This document shows, piece by piece, positions 51,987 to 61,102 of a stretch of 64,000 nt of DNA. The position numbers were made by a program, and so were the translations under genes. The stretch spans positions 1-64,000 of the forward strand of contig JAEKNN010000009.1 in the NCBI GenBank assembly GCA_016464795.1, given 5' to 3'. This DNA comes from Candidatus Amunia macphersoniae. Its GTDB lineage: Bacteria > Chloroflexota > Dormibacteria > Aeolococcales > Aeolococcaceae. The notes under the pieces were generated by a model that was not told the origin of the DNA, ran no database searches, and saw only the letters and a program-made list of their open reading frames with translations. The stretch's first letter is position 1, and every line of letters begins with the position of its first letter.

Positions 51987-54017
51987 TCACATCTGCTCGG
52001 GAAGAGATGGCGCGCCAAGCATGAATGTCGGGGAGTGCTCCTCCAGCGCAGGGAGCACATCTCGATACGACAGGTTGCTCAGCGATACCATCGACCCGGA
52101 CGAGACGCGGTATCCGGCGACCACCTCGGGCACGAACGCCGCCCAGCCGCCCGCCTCCGCAACGCGGCAATTCAGGTCGAAGTCTTCCCAGCCGTACAAC
52201 CGTCGGTCGCTGGTGTATCCGCCAAGGGCGCGCATTGCAGACAGGCGAAACAGGGCGAGGGCGTCGATGTAGTTGCCCGTACGAAGGCGCTCGGGATCCC
52301 ACGGAAACTTGCTCAGCATCCACCCCGCGAGCGAGCGCTCAGGGAAGCATGACAGCATGCCGTAGGCGAAGGCGGCGCTGGGGCTCGCATCCAAGGTGGT
52401 CACCAGGCGCGCCAGGCCGTACCTGAAGAGCACGTTGTCGGCGTCGAGCATCAGCACACACTCGCCACGCGCTCGCTCGATCCCGGCATTCCGGGTGTGG
52501 GGTAGTCCGCGGTTGACCGGATGGCTCAGGAGCACGAGGGGTACGTCGTCGTGGTTGCGGCTCCACTCCTTCACGGTCTCCAATGACTCGTCGGTGGAGC
52601 CATCGTCCACCACGATGATCTCCCAATCCCGGAAGGAGCTCGCCCGCACCGAGTCGAGGCCCTCCAGGCAATATGCGCTGTGGTTGTACACGGGCATCAC
52701 CACTGAGACGCGCGGAGAGGCGGCGTTGTAAGCGGATGTCGACAGCACGTCCACGCACGCCGGCAGTGGCGCCTCGGGTGCGGTGAGGGCAACGCGCCGC
52801 AAATCGCGACGCACATCGAGCAGATCAAGGCGCAGCTCCTTCAGGCGATAGCGCGCGTCGCGCGTCTCAGCGCGAAGCCCTTTGGACGCCTCACTACCGA
52901 AGTGCATGACCGTCCAGCGCACCCACTCGGTCGTGGCGCGACGGGCCCGGGCGACTGTCGCGGGCGTGCCCCTGCTCAGGACACGGCGCGGGGCATCCGC
53001 GATCGCATGAGCTCCATGCCCGGCCCCCTTGTCTTCAAAAAAGTACCGGGTTGTGGTCTCGTTCTGTGCAGTCGGGTAGTTCCAGAACGGAGCATCGCCG
53101 ACGGCAGTCTGTTGGTCCAGAGCAGTCGCGACATCCGCAAGCATCTCCACCGACCGTCGAAATGGCAGCCTGCGCTGCAAGAGCTCATATGCGGCGGCGG
53201 TGAGGCGTCGACTCTTGTCTGAATCCTTCAGCAGGTTGAGCGCCAGGCTTGGGATGATCTCCGGTGAGCCCGTCACGAAGTGCTCATCCCCGACCAACGG
53301 CTCATGGTCGGTGGACAACTCGCTCACGAGCGCCGCGCCCGCATGTATGGCATCGATGGCCCGGACCCATTCGAAGTAGGGTTCGCGACCCTGGTGAAGG
53401 TTGATCAGCACCTTGCTTCGCGCGAGCAATCGTCGCTTTCGAGCACCGATCACAAAATTCTTAGCCTGACGCGAGTTCGGCCGGGAGTTGTCAGACAGCA
53501 CGATTTGAAAACGCTGATCCTGCAGAGCACGTCCGAACCTGGCCAGAAGGTTCTCCCGTCGCGCGCTCAGGCTGCCCATGAAGAGCACGTCTATGTCGCG
53601 CTCGACGGTTGCATCGGGCACGTCCCAATAGGAGCTGTACCCGAGCGGGAAATGGCGCGCCTTGATGCCCCATTCGCCGTACTGCCGGACCGCCCGCGCG
53701 CTGATGTCGAACACCGCTCCCGCGTGCGGTGCGAGCTTCACGTTCTCATGGAAGAAGATCGTCTGTGGCTGCTCCATGGAGATGTAGATCGTCCTTGCCA
53801 GCAGCGCATGACCAGGCGGCTTGCGATAGCCTTCCAGGCGGAAGTACTCGTGCGGAGGAACGAGCACGTACACGCGGCCACCGCGAGCCTCCGGGAAGCC
53901 ATCATCGTGAATGCTTGACGACACGCCCAGGCCGGTGAGCTCGTGACGGATGGCCTCGACAGCCTCTCGGAAGAAGTAGTTCTGCGACGGGGCAAGCACA
54001 AAGGCCAGGTCAATCAT
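51987..54017 (-). CDS. glycosyltransferase with N-terminal CgeB-like domain and C-terminal GT2 domain
   Basis: About 676 residues. The N-terminal 320 residues resemble CgeB/GT4-like spore-coat transferases: DIDVLFMGSLSARRENLL, then SKVLINLHQGREPYFEWVRAIDAIHAG and ELSTDHEPL. A linker with charged helices leads to a GT2 domain (about 440-650): RVSVVMPVYNHSAYCLEGL, IIVVDDGSTDESL, CVLMLDADN and YGWEDFDLNCRVAEAGG. Two donor sites in one protein are plausible. The start is ATG at 54017, preceded by a TATGAT box at 54025-54030 with a 7-base gap, so the transcript is probably leaderless. Confidence 0.85.
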   Translation of the reverse strand: MIDLAFVLAPSQNYFFREAVEAIRHELTGLGVSSSIHDDGFPEARGGRVYVLVPPHEYFRLEGYRKPPGHALLARTIYISMEQPQTIFFHENVKLAPHAGAVFDISARAVRQYGEWGIKARHFPLGYSSYWDVPDATVERDIDVLFMGSLSARRENLLARFGRALQDQRFQIVLSDNSRPNSRQAKNFVIGARKRRLLARSKVLINLHQGREPYFEWVRAIDAIHAGAALVSELSTDHEPLVGDEHFVTGSPEIIPSLALNLLKDSDKSRRLTAAAYELLQRRLPFRRSVEMLADVATALDQQTAVGDAPFWNYPTAQNETTTRYFFEDKGAGHGAHAIADAPRRVLSRGTPATVARARRATTEWVRWTVMHFGSEASKGLRAETRDARYRLKELRLDLLDVRRDLRRVALTAPEAPLPACVDVLSTSAYNAASPRVSVVMPVYNHSAYCLEGLDSVRASSFRDWEIIVVDDGSTDESLETVKEWSRNHDDVPLVLLSHPVNRGLPHTRNAGIERARGECVLMLDADNVLFRYGLARLVTTLDASPSAAFAYGMLSCFPERSLAGWMLSKFPWDPERLRTGNYIDALALFRLSAMRALGGYTSDRRLYGWEDFDLNCRVAEAGGWAAFVPEVVAGYRVSSGSMVSLSNLSYRDVLPALEEHSPTFMLGAPSLPEQM

Positions 54018-54024
54018 GTGCGCT

Positions 54025-54030
54025 ATCATA
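54025..54030 (-). promoter_or_regulatory. -10 box of a leaderless promoter
   Basis: Minus-strand TATGAT followed by AGCGCAC and the ATG at 54017. The 12-mer TATGATAGCGCA (54030 to 54019) is identical to that before the XRE gene. Confidence 0.55.
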
Positions 54031-54080
54031 CGTTTGGGCCTTGCCAAGAGGCCAGCGGCGAACAGGCATGGAGAGGAGAC

Positions 54081-54404
54081 GTGGGCTCATCCGATCAGGC
54101 CGGCTTGACAGCTGCAGATGCATCGAACAGTCAGTCCGTTGACGTCGACAGGTTGATCGCAGATCGAGATGCTCTGCAACAACGTTTGCACTTGGCCGAG
54201 GAAAAGCTCCAGGCAGTGCAAGCGATCTGTGACGGACGCGTGGCACACCTCGAGGACCAAGCCGTGCAGCTGACCACCGCGCTCAGCGCGTCAACCGGCT
54301 GGTGGCTCGTGGTCGCGTATCGATCCTCTCGGGCGATTCTTCGGCGAGCGTTGCTGGTGTCGTCGCAATGGCCGCCTCGCGGCACCCGCGGTGCCCGCGG
54401 ATGA
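54081..54404 (+). CDS. small coiled-coil protein of unknown function
   Basis: A 107-residue protein read from GTG at 54081 after GGAGAGGAG. Residues about 22-60 have heptad-like spacing (VDRLIADRDALQQRLHLAEE), predicting a coiled coil. The C-terminus has TGWWLVVAYRSSRAILRR, like the short amphipathic S-x-S-W-R tail often found after coiled coils in glycosyltransferases and methyltransferases. It may be a membrane-tethering partner of the methyltransferase that follows 36 bases later. It matches no family I know. Confidence 0.5.
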   Translation: MGSSDQAGLTAADASNSQSVDVDRLIADRDALQQRLHLAEEKLQAVQAICDGRVAHLEDQAVQLTTALSASTGWWLVVAYRSSRAILRRALLVSSQWPPRGTRGARG

Positions 54405-54440
54405 AGCCGAAGCGAACAACGCAGAGGTCGAGCCGCTCTC

Positions 54441-55298
54441 GTGAGGCGACGAACGCTTTGGCAGGTCGCCTTGAAGGAACCACGTAGGGTGCAGCAAACG
54501 GGCGGCGATGGGATTGCACGGCGCGACAGCGTGCCTGCCGGCCAACAGGATGCAATCGCACAGGCGATGGCACGCAGTTGGTTCTATTCCTTCACCATGC
54601 CAGATGGTCAGGCGACGCCGACCTACCTTCAGGATCAGTCCATCCACACGACACGCCGGGACATGTTGGACGCCGTGCTCGATGACCACCTGCCTGGCGA
54701 CAGGACCGCGCTGACCTGTGTCGACCTGGCGTGCCACGAGGGCTTCTTCGCACTGCATTTGGCGCACACGGGGTTCGGCAAGGTGCTCGGGATCGACATC
54801 CGGCCGGAGAACATCGCCGGAGCGAAGTTGATCCGCGCTGCGCAAGCAGCGGTCAACGCCGAGTTCGTGTGTCGCGACGTCCTCGGCAGCGACGCCTCGC
54901 ATCTTGGCCAGTTCGACGTTGTGCTGATGCTGGGTCTCCTCTACCATCTGGAGAACCCAGTTGGTGCTCTCCGCATCGCGCGCTCCCTGACCAGGCGCAT
55001 CTGCCTGATCGAGACAGTTATTGGGCCCAACCTGACCGGCACCGTCGATTGGGGTTCGCGCACCCACACGAAGCCCATCAGCGGCGCCTTCTGCGTGGTT
55101 GACGAGGCTGCCGACGTGCGCGAGGGAAACCGGGAGGCGAATGTGAGCGCCATCTCATTGGTCCCCAGCCTGGATGCCCTCCTCTTCGTCATGCAAGCAG
55201 TTGGATTCAGCCATGTTGCGGTGGCGTCACCGCCCCAGGATGGGCACGAGCAGCTCGCGTCAGGCCAGCGTGCTCTGGTCCTTGGCCTTGTTGACTGA
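54441..55298 (+). CDS. class I SAM methyltransferase, CmoB-like
   Basis: A 285-residue methyltransferase. SWFYSFTMPDGQATP resembles the W-x-x-S-I-x-L-P-D-G start of the CmoB/Methyltransf_9 group. Motif I is CVDLACHEGFFALHLA, followed by VLGIDIRPENIAGA and the post-I LGQFDVVLMLGLLYHLENP. In CmoB the donor is carboxy-SAM on tRNA, but relatives in glycan loci are sugar or lipid methyltransferases, which is likelier here. The last 39 bases overlap the convergent Wzt-like gene. The start is GTG at 54441. Confidence 0.8.
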   Translation: MRRRTLWQVALKEPRRVQQTGGDGIARRDSVPAGQQDAIAQAMARSWFYSFTMPDGQATPTYLQDQSIHTTRRDMLDAVLDDHLPGDRTALTCVDLACHEGFFALHLAHTGFGKVLGIDIRPENIAGAKLIRAAQAAVNAEFVCRDVLGSDASHLGQFDVVLMLGLLYHLENPVGALRIARSLTRRICLIETVIGPNLTGTVDWGSRTHTKPISGAFCVVDEAADVREGNREANVSAISLVPSLDALLFVMQAVGFSHVAVASPPQDGHEQLASGQRALVLGLVD

Positions 55299-56543
55299 TC
55301 TCTGCTCAAGTGGACGGGCTGTGAACGTGTGACCATAGGTGCCACCGAGGTCGACCATTCCTTGGCGACCCCGGTCGTCGTTCACCTGGAACTCGAGAAC
55401 GTCCTGGACCACGTCGAACGCATGGTTGAGGTGATCGTCGTAGAGGCCGACACTGAGGGTATAGCTCGCACGGAGCAGTGTCACACTGGGAATGCGAAAG
55501 AATATTGTCCCTTGGAATCCAACCTTCACGGGTGGCACCGACTCGGGAACGACCTTCGAGTTGGGTCCGGCGAGATAGGCCCCGTCAGCTCGCTTGAAGG
55601 CAATCGCGCAGGCGAACTCCCCGTCGAGATTGTTGGAAACGTAGTCAACCGCCACCGTCAGCGGAGCCCCGGTCATGAACGACTGGTGCGGCTGTCCCTG
55701 ACGGTCCAGCAAGCGCACGCTGGTGATCTCGACGTCACGACTACCCCAGCGCCGGCCGGTCAGCGCGGTGCTCAGCCGCCCGGGATCCGTGTCGGCCCCA
55801 TCTGACATGGCACCCACAATGCGTCGATACCGCGAAATCACGTCGCTCGGCTTTCCGTCCGCAACAACCCGGCCGCCCTGCATGAGAAGGACGCGGTCGC
55901 AGTACAGCTCCAGAGTCCCCAGGTCGTGTGTCACCAGCACGATTGTCCGGTTGGTGCGCTTGTAATGCCCGAAGACATCGAAGCACTTCTGCTGGAAGCG
56001 AGCATCGCCAACGGCCAACACCTCGTCCAGCAACAGGATGTCCGCATCGGCGAGCATCGCCACCGCGAACGCAAGACGGACGGTCATGCCCGACGAGTAG
56101 TTCTTCAGCTTGTGGTCGGCGAAGTCGACCAACTCCGCGAATTCGAGCACGGCGTGAACCCTGCTGGCGAGCTGCTTTCGGGTGAGCCCCAGGATGGAGC
56201 CTCCCAGGAAGATGTTCTCCCGTGCCGTGAGCTCGGGCTTGAAGCCCACTCCCAACTCCAGAAAGGGGGAGACCCGCCCACGGACTGAAATTCGGCCGCG
56301 ATCAGGAGCGTAGATGCGCGAAAGCATCTTGAGCAGCGTGCTCTTGCCGCACCCATTGGGACCGGCGATGCCGATGAACTCCCCGGGGCGCACACTGAAG
56401 GAGACGTCGTTCACCGCCAGAAGGTCGCGATACCGCGCCGAGCTCAGGGGATGACTGAAGCGATATTGGAGCGTCCCTGCCTGGTCGAGTGGGATGCGAA
56501 AGCGCTTGCTCACCCCCTCGATGCGAATGGCTGACGACGTCAA
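55260..56543 (-). CDS. wzt: Wzt-type ABC transporter ATPase with C-terminal carbohydrate-binding domain
   Basis: A 427-residue ATPase. Walker A is GPNGCGKST (61-69), the signature is NYSSGMTVRLAFA, Walker B is ILLLDEVLAVGD and the switch is VTHDLGTLELYCD. Residues about 265-410 form a Wzt_C-like beta-sandwich (EITSVRLLDRQGQP through FKRADGAYLAGPNSKV to IPSVTLLRASYTLSVGLYDD) which in O-antigen systems recognises the modified non-reducing end of the chain. ATG at 56543 overlaps the stop of the permease (ATGA). The presence of the domain predicts that the exported glycan carries a terminal cap. Confidence 0.92.
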   Translation of the reverse strand: MTSSAIRIEGVSKRFRIPLDQAGTLQYRFSHPLSSARYRDLLAVNDVSFSVRPGEFIGIAGPNGCGKSTLLKMLSRIYAPDRGRISVRGRVSPFLELGVGFKPELTARENIFLGGSILGLTRKQLASRVHAVLEFAELVDFADHKLKNYSSGMTVRLAFAVAMLADADILLLDEVLAVGDARFQQKCFDVFGHYKRTNRTIVLVTHDLGTLELYCDRVLLMQGGRVVADGKPSDVISRYRRIVGAMSDGADTDPGRLSTALTGRRWGSRDVEITSVRLLDRQGQPHQSFMTGAPLTVAVDYVSNNLDGEFACAIAFKRADGAYLAGPNSKVVPESVPPVKVGFQGTIFFRIPSVTLLRASYTLSVGLYDDHLNHAFDVVQDVLEFQVNDDRGRQGMVDLGGTYGHTFTARPLEQRSVNKAKDQSTLA

Positions 56544-57427
56544 AGCCTTTCACCAAACCGCTTGGACAGCACCTGGAAAGACCAGATTCCCACACCGAGG
56601 GCACCGATCACCAGCACGAGCGGGACCACCAAGCGTCGACCCAGGAGGTCTGTCGACCATGGGATCGCCGACGAGACCACTGCGCGACGCGCGTCCTCGA
56701 TGATCTGGGCCACGGGGTTCATCGCAGCGAGGCCTTGAAGTTGGGGCGAGAGGAGGGAGAACGGGAAGATGATCGCGCTGAGATAGAACAGCAGCTGGAG
56801 CAGGATCTCCCAGATGTGGCCAAGATCTCGGTAGTAGACGTAGAGCGCTGCGAGGAGCATCCCGATACCCAGCGACAGGACATAGAGCTCCAGTAGAAGG
56901 GGGATCAGCAGCAGCGACTGCCAACCCACCTGATACCAGTGGAACAACAGTCCGAGGACGAAGATGAGAACGGCGTTGACGATCAGCGTCATAGCGGCGC
57001 TCATGGTCGATGCCACCACAAGGATCCAGCGAGGAAAGTAAGCCTTGCGGATCATGTCGCCGTTGCCGGCGATGGAAGCCAGCGCCGTGGTCGTCGCGTC
57101 GGCGAAGAAGGTCCACAGGACGATTGCCACCAGCAGCTCAACCGGGAAGTTCTCCGCACTGCTGGTGCGCCCCTTTAGCAGAAACGCGGCAAAGATCAGG
57201 TACATCATCCCGAAGAGCATCAGGGGCTTGATGAGGGACCAGATGTATCCCAGCACCGACCCCGCGTACTTCAGCTTGAACGAAGTGACAGCCAGCTCTC
57301 GGATGAGACTGAGATAGGAACGTACCGTTGACGGACTCTCAGCCCAGGGGGCGAGAAGGGGGGACGCGGCTATTCCGGTCGGAACGGCCGTTTGACGTGA
57401 GTCGCCCTCGTTCAGCGCTGTGGTCAT
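56540..57427 (-). CDS. wzm: Wzm/TagG-type ABC-2 permease
   Basis: A 295-residue permease with six helices and the ABC-2 layout: LRELAVTSF then LKYAGSVLGYIWSLIKPLMLFGMMYLIF, and YVYYRDLGHIWEILLQLLFYLSAIIFP. The cytoplasmic N-terminus is amphipathic. With Wzt it transports a lipid-linked polysaccharide across the plasma membrane. It overlaps the ATPase gene by four bases and is divergent from the methyltransferase/acetyltransferase fusion. Confidence 0.92.
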   Translation of the reverse strand: MTTALNEGDSRQTAVPTGIAASPLLAPWAESPSTVRSYLSLIRELAVTSFKLKYAGSVLGYIWSLIKPLMLFGMMYLIFAAFLLKGRTSSAENFPVELLVAIVLWTFFADATTTALASIAGNGDMIRKAYFPRWILVVASTMSAAMTLIVNAVLIFVLGLLFHWYQVGWQSLLLIPLLLELYVLSLGIGMLLAALYVYYRDLGHIWEILLQLLFYLSAIIFPFSLLSPQLQGLAAMNPVAQIIEDARRAVVSSAIPWSTDLLGRRLVVPLVLVIGALGVGIWSFQVLSKRFGERL

Positions 57428-57523
57428 TGACGAACTGATTCCACTACATGTCCCAGAGCCTCACACGGCCACGTGAGCCTCGGGTATCCCGCTTCCTGTT
57501 GCGGCTGCTCGACTGATTGCTCG

Positions 57524-57529
57524 TATCAT
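57524..57529 (+). promoter_or_regulatory. -10 box of a near-leaderless promoter
   Basis: TATCAT is followed by ATGCGCAAG and the ATG at 57539. A start about 7 bases downstream would leave a leader of only a few bases. The surrounding CGTATSATA-GCGCA pattern resembles the box before the gene ending at 51987. Confidence 0.45.
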
Positions 57530-57538
57530 ATGCGCAAG

Positions 57539-59227
57539 ATGGCGCTGCCTGACCCCCCGGTGCTCGAAGACACCGGTGAACGCTGCATCCCCGGCCAGAC
57601 GGAGATGCCCACGTACTACGAGCACGTCCACAGGTACCTGTGGGCGGGGAGCTTGGTGGGCGACCGCGACGTTCTCGACATCGGCGCGGGGGCGGGTTAT
57701 GGCGCCGCCATACTTGGGACAACCGCCAAGAGCGTCATTGGCGTTGACCTCGACGCATCCGCTGTTGCCTACAGCACTGCCCACTATGCGAGCCACAACG
57801 TGCGGTTCGAGACCGGCTCCGCCGTTGACCTGGGACTGATTGACGATGCCTCGGTGGACGTGGCGGTGTGTTTCGAGGTCATCGAGCACGTGGCTGAGCA
57901 AGAAGAGACGATGCGAAACATCCGACGGGTGTTGCGTCCGGGCGGATTCCTGATCGTCAGCTCACCCGACCGGGAGCTGTATTCGGAAGCCAGTGATGTT
58001 CACAACCCGTTTCACGTGCATGAGCTCACACAAGGTGAATTCGAGTCGCTTCTGGGGGTTCACTTCGCCAACCACGCCATCCTCCGGCAGAGCTTCGTAG
58101 TGGGGAGCACGATCGCCGCGCTCTCCGGCTCGGAGAGTGGACAGTCCAGGCTCGATTTCAGCGGCCATCCGCAGGCGCAGACGTGGCAGGCGGACGACGT
58201 TGAATGGCGCCAATACGTCGTCGCAGTGGCAAGCGAGAGTCCGATTCCAAGCGTTCCCTCCAGCTCACATCTCTACGACACTGCGCTCACCTTCCGTCAG
58301 GATGCCTACCGCTGGCTCGGTGAAGCCCAGAGCGCGGCATGGTGGGAGCAGCGTCACAGAGAGGAGCAAAGTTTACTGAAAGACGCCAACTCCCGGGCCG
58401 ACATCGCCACAGCAAGCCTTGCGACCGCTGAAGCCAGCCTCCGGCAGGTGCAGGTGGAAGCCGAAGCCAGGCTCATGCAGATGCAGGCGGACTCCGAAGA
58501 GACCCGTCGCTGGCGCGAACGATATGAACCGGTGGTCGAGAGCCGCAGTTGGCGCGCGATGGAAAGCGCCCATTTGCTGGCCTGGCGCCTGAGCTGGCGG
58601 GCTCAGCGCATGCTCGGGCGCACACCGCAGGAGACGGACGGCGCGATGTCCCGGACCGCGGGGGGTGGCACTCCTGCCCACACCGCGGCGGCCGAGCCCG
58701 AAGTCCTGTTCATGGGAAGGCACTCATACGAGACTCCCAAGGTCACCGTCTATCCGGGTGACGACGCTCGCGTGTTCATCGGCAACTTCGCCTCCCTTGC
58801 GGTCGACGTTGAGATCATCCCGGGGGGGCTTCACCGCCACGACATGGTGGCCTCGTATGCCTTTCGCGCCCACTTTGAGCTGGAGGGAGCATACGCCGAC
58901 GGTCTGCCGACAAAGCGAGGCGACGTCAGGATTGGCCACGACGCGTACATCGGACGTGGCGCAATGGTCCTGTCGGGTGTGACGGTAGGGGACGGCGCTG
59001 TGGTCGGTGCTGGGGCTGTCGTTGCCTCCGACGTGCGGCCATATGCCATCGTCGTAGGCAACCCGGCCCGCGAGATCCGACGGCGTTTTTCGGACGGGAT
59101 CGTCGACGCCCTTCTGGCGATCGGCTGGTGGCACTGGCCTGACGGCGTCATCTTCGAGCGCATCGACGACTTGAACGGGTTGGCTGTCGAAGAGTTCGTC
59201 GAGAAGTACCGGCGCCCGTCTCAGTGA
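57539..59227 (+). CDS. methyltransferase / coiled-coil / hexapeptide acetyltransferase fusion
   Basis: About 562 residues. Part one (to about 230) is a class I methyltransferase: [24 protein letters not shown] motif [30 protein letters not shown]. Part two (about 270-350) is a heptad-rich coiled coil ([20 protein letters not shown] and on) ending in RSWRAME. Part three (about 390-550) is a left-handed beta-helix acetyltransferase of the xenobiotic/CatB type: [20 protein letters not shown], then VGAGAVV and [13 protein letters not shown]. It likely modifies terminal sugars with methyl and acetyl groups. It sits divergently next to Wzm/Wzt. ATG at 57530 is an alternative start. Confidence 0.87.
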   Translation: MALPDPPVLEDTGERCIPGQTEMPTYYEHVHRYLWAGSLVGDRDVLDIGAGAGYGAAILGTTAKSVIGVDLDASAVAYSTAHYASHNVRFETGSAVDLGLIDDASVDVAVCFEVIEHVAEQEETMRNIRRVLRPGGFLIVSSPDRELYSEASDVHNPFHVHELTQGEFESLLGVHFANHAILRQSFVVGSTIAALSGSESGQSRLDFSGHPQAQTWQADDVEWRQYVVAVASESPIPSVPSSSHLYDTALTFRQDAYRWLGEAQSAAWWEQRHREEQSLLKDANSRADIATASLATAEASLRQVQVEAEARLMQMQADSEETRRWRERYEPVVESRSWRAMESAHLLAWRLSWRAQRMLGRTPQETDGAMSRTAGGGTPAHTAAAEPEVLFMGRHSYETPKVTVYPGDDARVFIGNFASLAVDVEIIPGGLHRHDMVASYAFRAHFELEGAYADGLPTKRGDVRIGHDAYIGRGAMVLSGVTVGDGAVVGAGAVVASDVRPYAIVVGNPAREIRRRFSDGIVDALLAIGWWHWPDGVIFERIDDLNGLAVEEFVEKYRRPSQ

Positions 59228-59237
59228 GCGGGATCGG

Positions 59238-60065
59238 TTGGATCCGTCCGTGAGACGCTGGCTTCGAGGACGATCAGCGTCGCCCCGGACTGAGGCCAGG
59301 CACGTCCTCGTCCACTACCACATCTTCAAGAACGCGGGGACGTCGATCGACGTCTGCCTCCAACGCTCGTTCGGAAACCGCTGGGCTTCGTACGAGAAGG
59401 CCAAGGGCGACTACTGGACAGACTCCACCAACCTCACCACCTCAGACATGCTCCAGCGCTTCGCCGAACAGGCAGATCTTCGGGCGATCTCCTCGCACAT
59501 GGCACGATGGCCACCCCCGACGACCGATGAGATCCAGGCCCATCCCATCGTCTTCCTGCGCCACCCCATCGACCGCGTGGGCTCCGTCTACACGTATCGG
59601 CGGAAGATCCGAGGCCCCGAAGCGGTCGACAGAACCCTGGCGGAGTATGTTGACTGGCTGCTGGGTCCCGACGGGAACATCGCTGTCCGATCGTTTCAGA
59701 CGCTCTTTCTCAGCGACGACACGCACATAGTCAACGATGGTGGCCCAAAGAGCGAGGTGAACCCCAATCATTACAAGCAGGCCGTCCTGCGTCTGGAAGG
59801 CCTGCCCGTGTTCGGACTCGTGGAGCACTTTGGGGAATCGGTGCAGCGAATGCAGGCATGGCTGACGCCATTCGTCCCCGAATTGGACCTTCAGTCCATA
59901 CCTGCCAATGAATCTGAAGGCCGGGCAACACTCATGGCCCAACGCATCCGTGACCTCGCGGACGCGCTCGGCCAAGAGAGGTATGACCGCCTGGTCCGTG
60001 CCAACGAGGCTGACTTCGACCTCTTCGAACACGCCAGTAGGCTCTTCAACCACCAGTCAGTGTAG
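59238..60065 (+). CDS. sulfotransferase family protein (PAPS-dependent)
   Basis: A 275-residue enzyme. The 5'-phosphosulfate-binding loop is HIFKNAGTSI (residues 28-37) with K31. The 3'-phosphate motif is VFLRHPIDRVGSVYTYRRK, with R108 and S116. These fit the Sulfotransfer_2 family, which transfers sulfate from PAPS to sugars. The start TTG at 59238 could instead be GTG at 59250. It begins 10 bases after the fusion gene's stop, so the two are probably one operon. The PAPS-forming genes are close by, at 61103-62878. Confidence 0.88.
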   Translation: MDPSVRRWLRGRSASPRTEARHVLVHYHIFKNAGTSIDVCLQRSFGNRWASYEKAKGDYWTDSTNLTTSDMLQRFAEQADLRAISSHMARWPPPTTDEIQAHPIVFLRHPIDRVGSVYTYRRKIRGPEAVDRTLAEYVDWLLGPDGNIAVRSFQTLFLSDDTHIVNDGGPKSEVNPNHYKQAVLRLEGLPVFGLVEHFGESVQRMQAWLTPFVPELDLQSIPANESEGRATLMAQRIRDLADALGQERYDRLVRANEADFDLFEHASRLFNHQSV

Positions 60066-60188
60066 GGACCCAATGCGGCGAGGTGCCTGAACAAGGTTCA
60101 ACCATCGGGCGAGTACGGTGGGATGTTCGTGGGGCATGCGGCAGATGGTTGGGTATCTGGCGTGGGGTCAGCTTCGGACTAGCGAGGA

Positions 60189-61085
60189 GTGCCTGAGGTG
60201 CACATCGACCTCTACGTGGCGGCGGCGGGCCTCATAGTCGGGTTTGCGGTGGGCCTGACCGGGATGGGCGGTGGGTCGCTGATGACCCCGATCCTGATCC
60301 TGCTGTTCGGCGTGCAACCAATCGCAGCAGTGTCGAGCGACCTGGTTGCGTCGCTCATGATGAAGCCCTTCGGGGCGGCGGTTCACCTGCGCAAGCACAC
60401 AGTGAACTGGCCGCTTGTACTCTGGTTGAGCGCCGGGTCGGTTCCCGGGGCGCTCGCCGGGGTGTTCTTCCTGCACACCCGTGGCAGAGGGGCGGCGGTG
60501 CAGAGCTCGGTTCAGGTCGCGCTCGGCATCGTGCTCCTCGCGTCCGTCACCGCAGTGGGCATCCGCTGGGCATTGGAGCGCGGCCGCGGAGATGGCGCAA
60601 CCCGCGGCAACAACGCACCCCAGGTGCACGCGCCGCGAACGCTTGTCATCGGTGCCGTCGTCGGCTTCATCGTCGGCGTCACGTCGACCGGTTCCGGCAC
60701 GCTGGTCGTCGTCATGCTGCTGCTGCTGTACCCGCAGCTTCGCGGTTCGCAGGTGGTCGGCACCGACATAACCCAGGCGGTGCCGATGGTGGGTGCCGCA
60801 GCCCTGGGGCACATTCTGTTCGGGGATTTCAGGCTGGGGGTCACTCTGTCGATCGTCATTGGCAGCATTCCCGGTGTGCTGATCGGCTCGTCGATCTCGG
60901 CAGGCAGTGGCACAGTCCTCCTCCGTGTGGCCCTGTGCACGACATTGCTGGTCTCGGGGCTCAAGCTGCTGAGCGTCCCGCCGGTGGGGCTGGGGGCGGC
61001 GGTGCTCGTGCTCCTGGTCGGGCTTCTCGTGCGCTGGAGGGTGAACACGCGCGTTGACGCCGCGCGTCGGTGTGCCGAGCGGTAG
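60189..61085 (+). CDS. TauE/SafE family permease
   Basis: A 298-residue membrane protein with about eight helices and the duplicated signature of the family: AVGLTGMGGGSLMTPILILLF in the first half and VGVTSTGSGTLVVVMLLLLYP in the second. TauE/SafE members export or import sulfite, sulfonates or related anions. Beside a sulfotransferase and the sulfate-activation genes, a role in sulfur anion transport is likely. The start is GTG at 60189, 123 bases after the sulfotransferase. It ends 17 bases from the convergent cysC. Confidence 0.85.
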   Translation: MPEVHIDLYVAAAGLIVGFAVGLTGMGGGSLMTPILILLFGVQPIAAVSSDLVASLMMKPFGAAVHLRKHTVNWPLVLWLSAGSVPGALAGVFFLHTRGRGAAVQSSVQVALGIVLLASVTAVGIRWALERGRGDGATRGNNAPQVHAPRTLVIGAVVGFIVGVTSTGSGTLVVVMLLLLYPQLRGSQVVGTDITQAVPMVGAAALGHILFGDFRLGVTLSIVIGSIPGVLIGSSISAGSGTVLLRVALCTTLLVSGLKLLSVPPVGLGAAVLVLLVGLLVRWRVNTRVDAARRCAER

Positions 61086-61102
61086 GGTCGAGGCGTCCTC
61101 GC

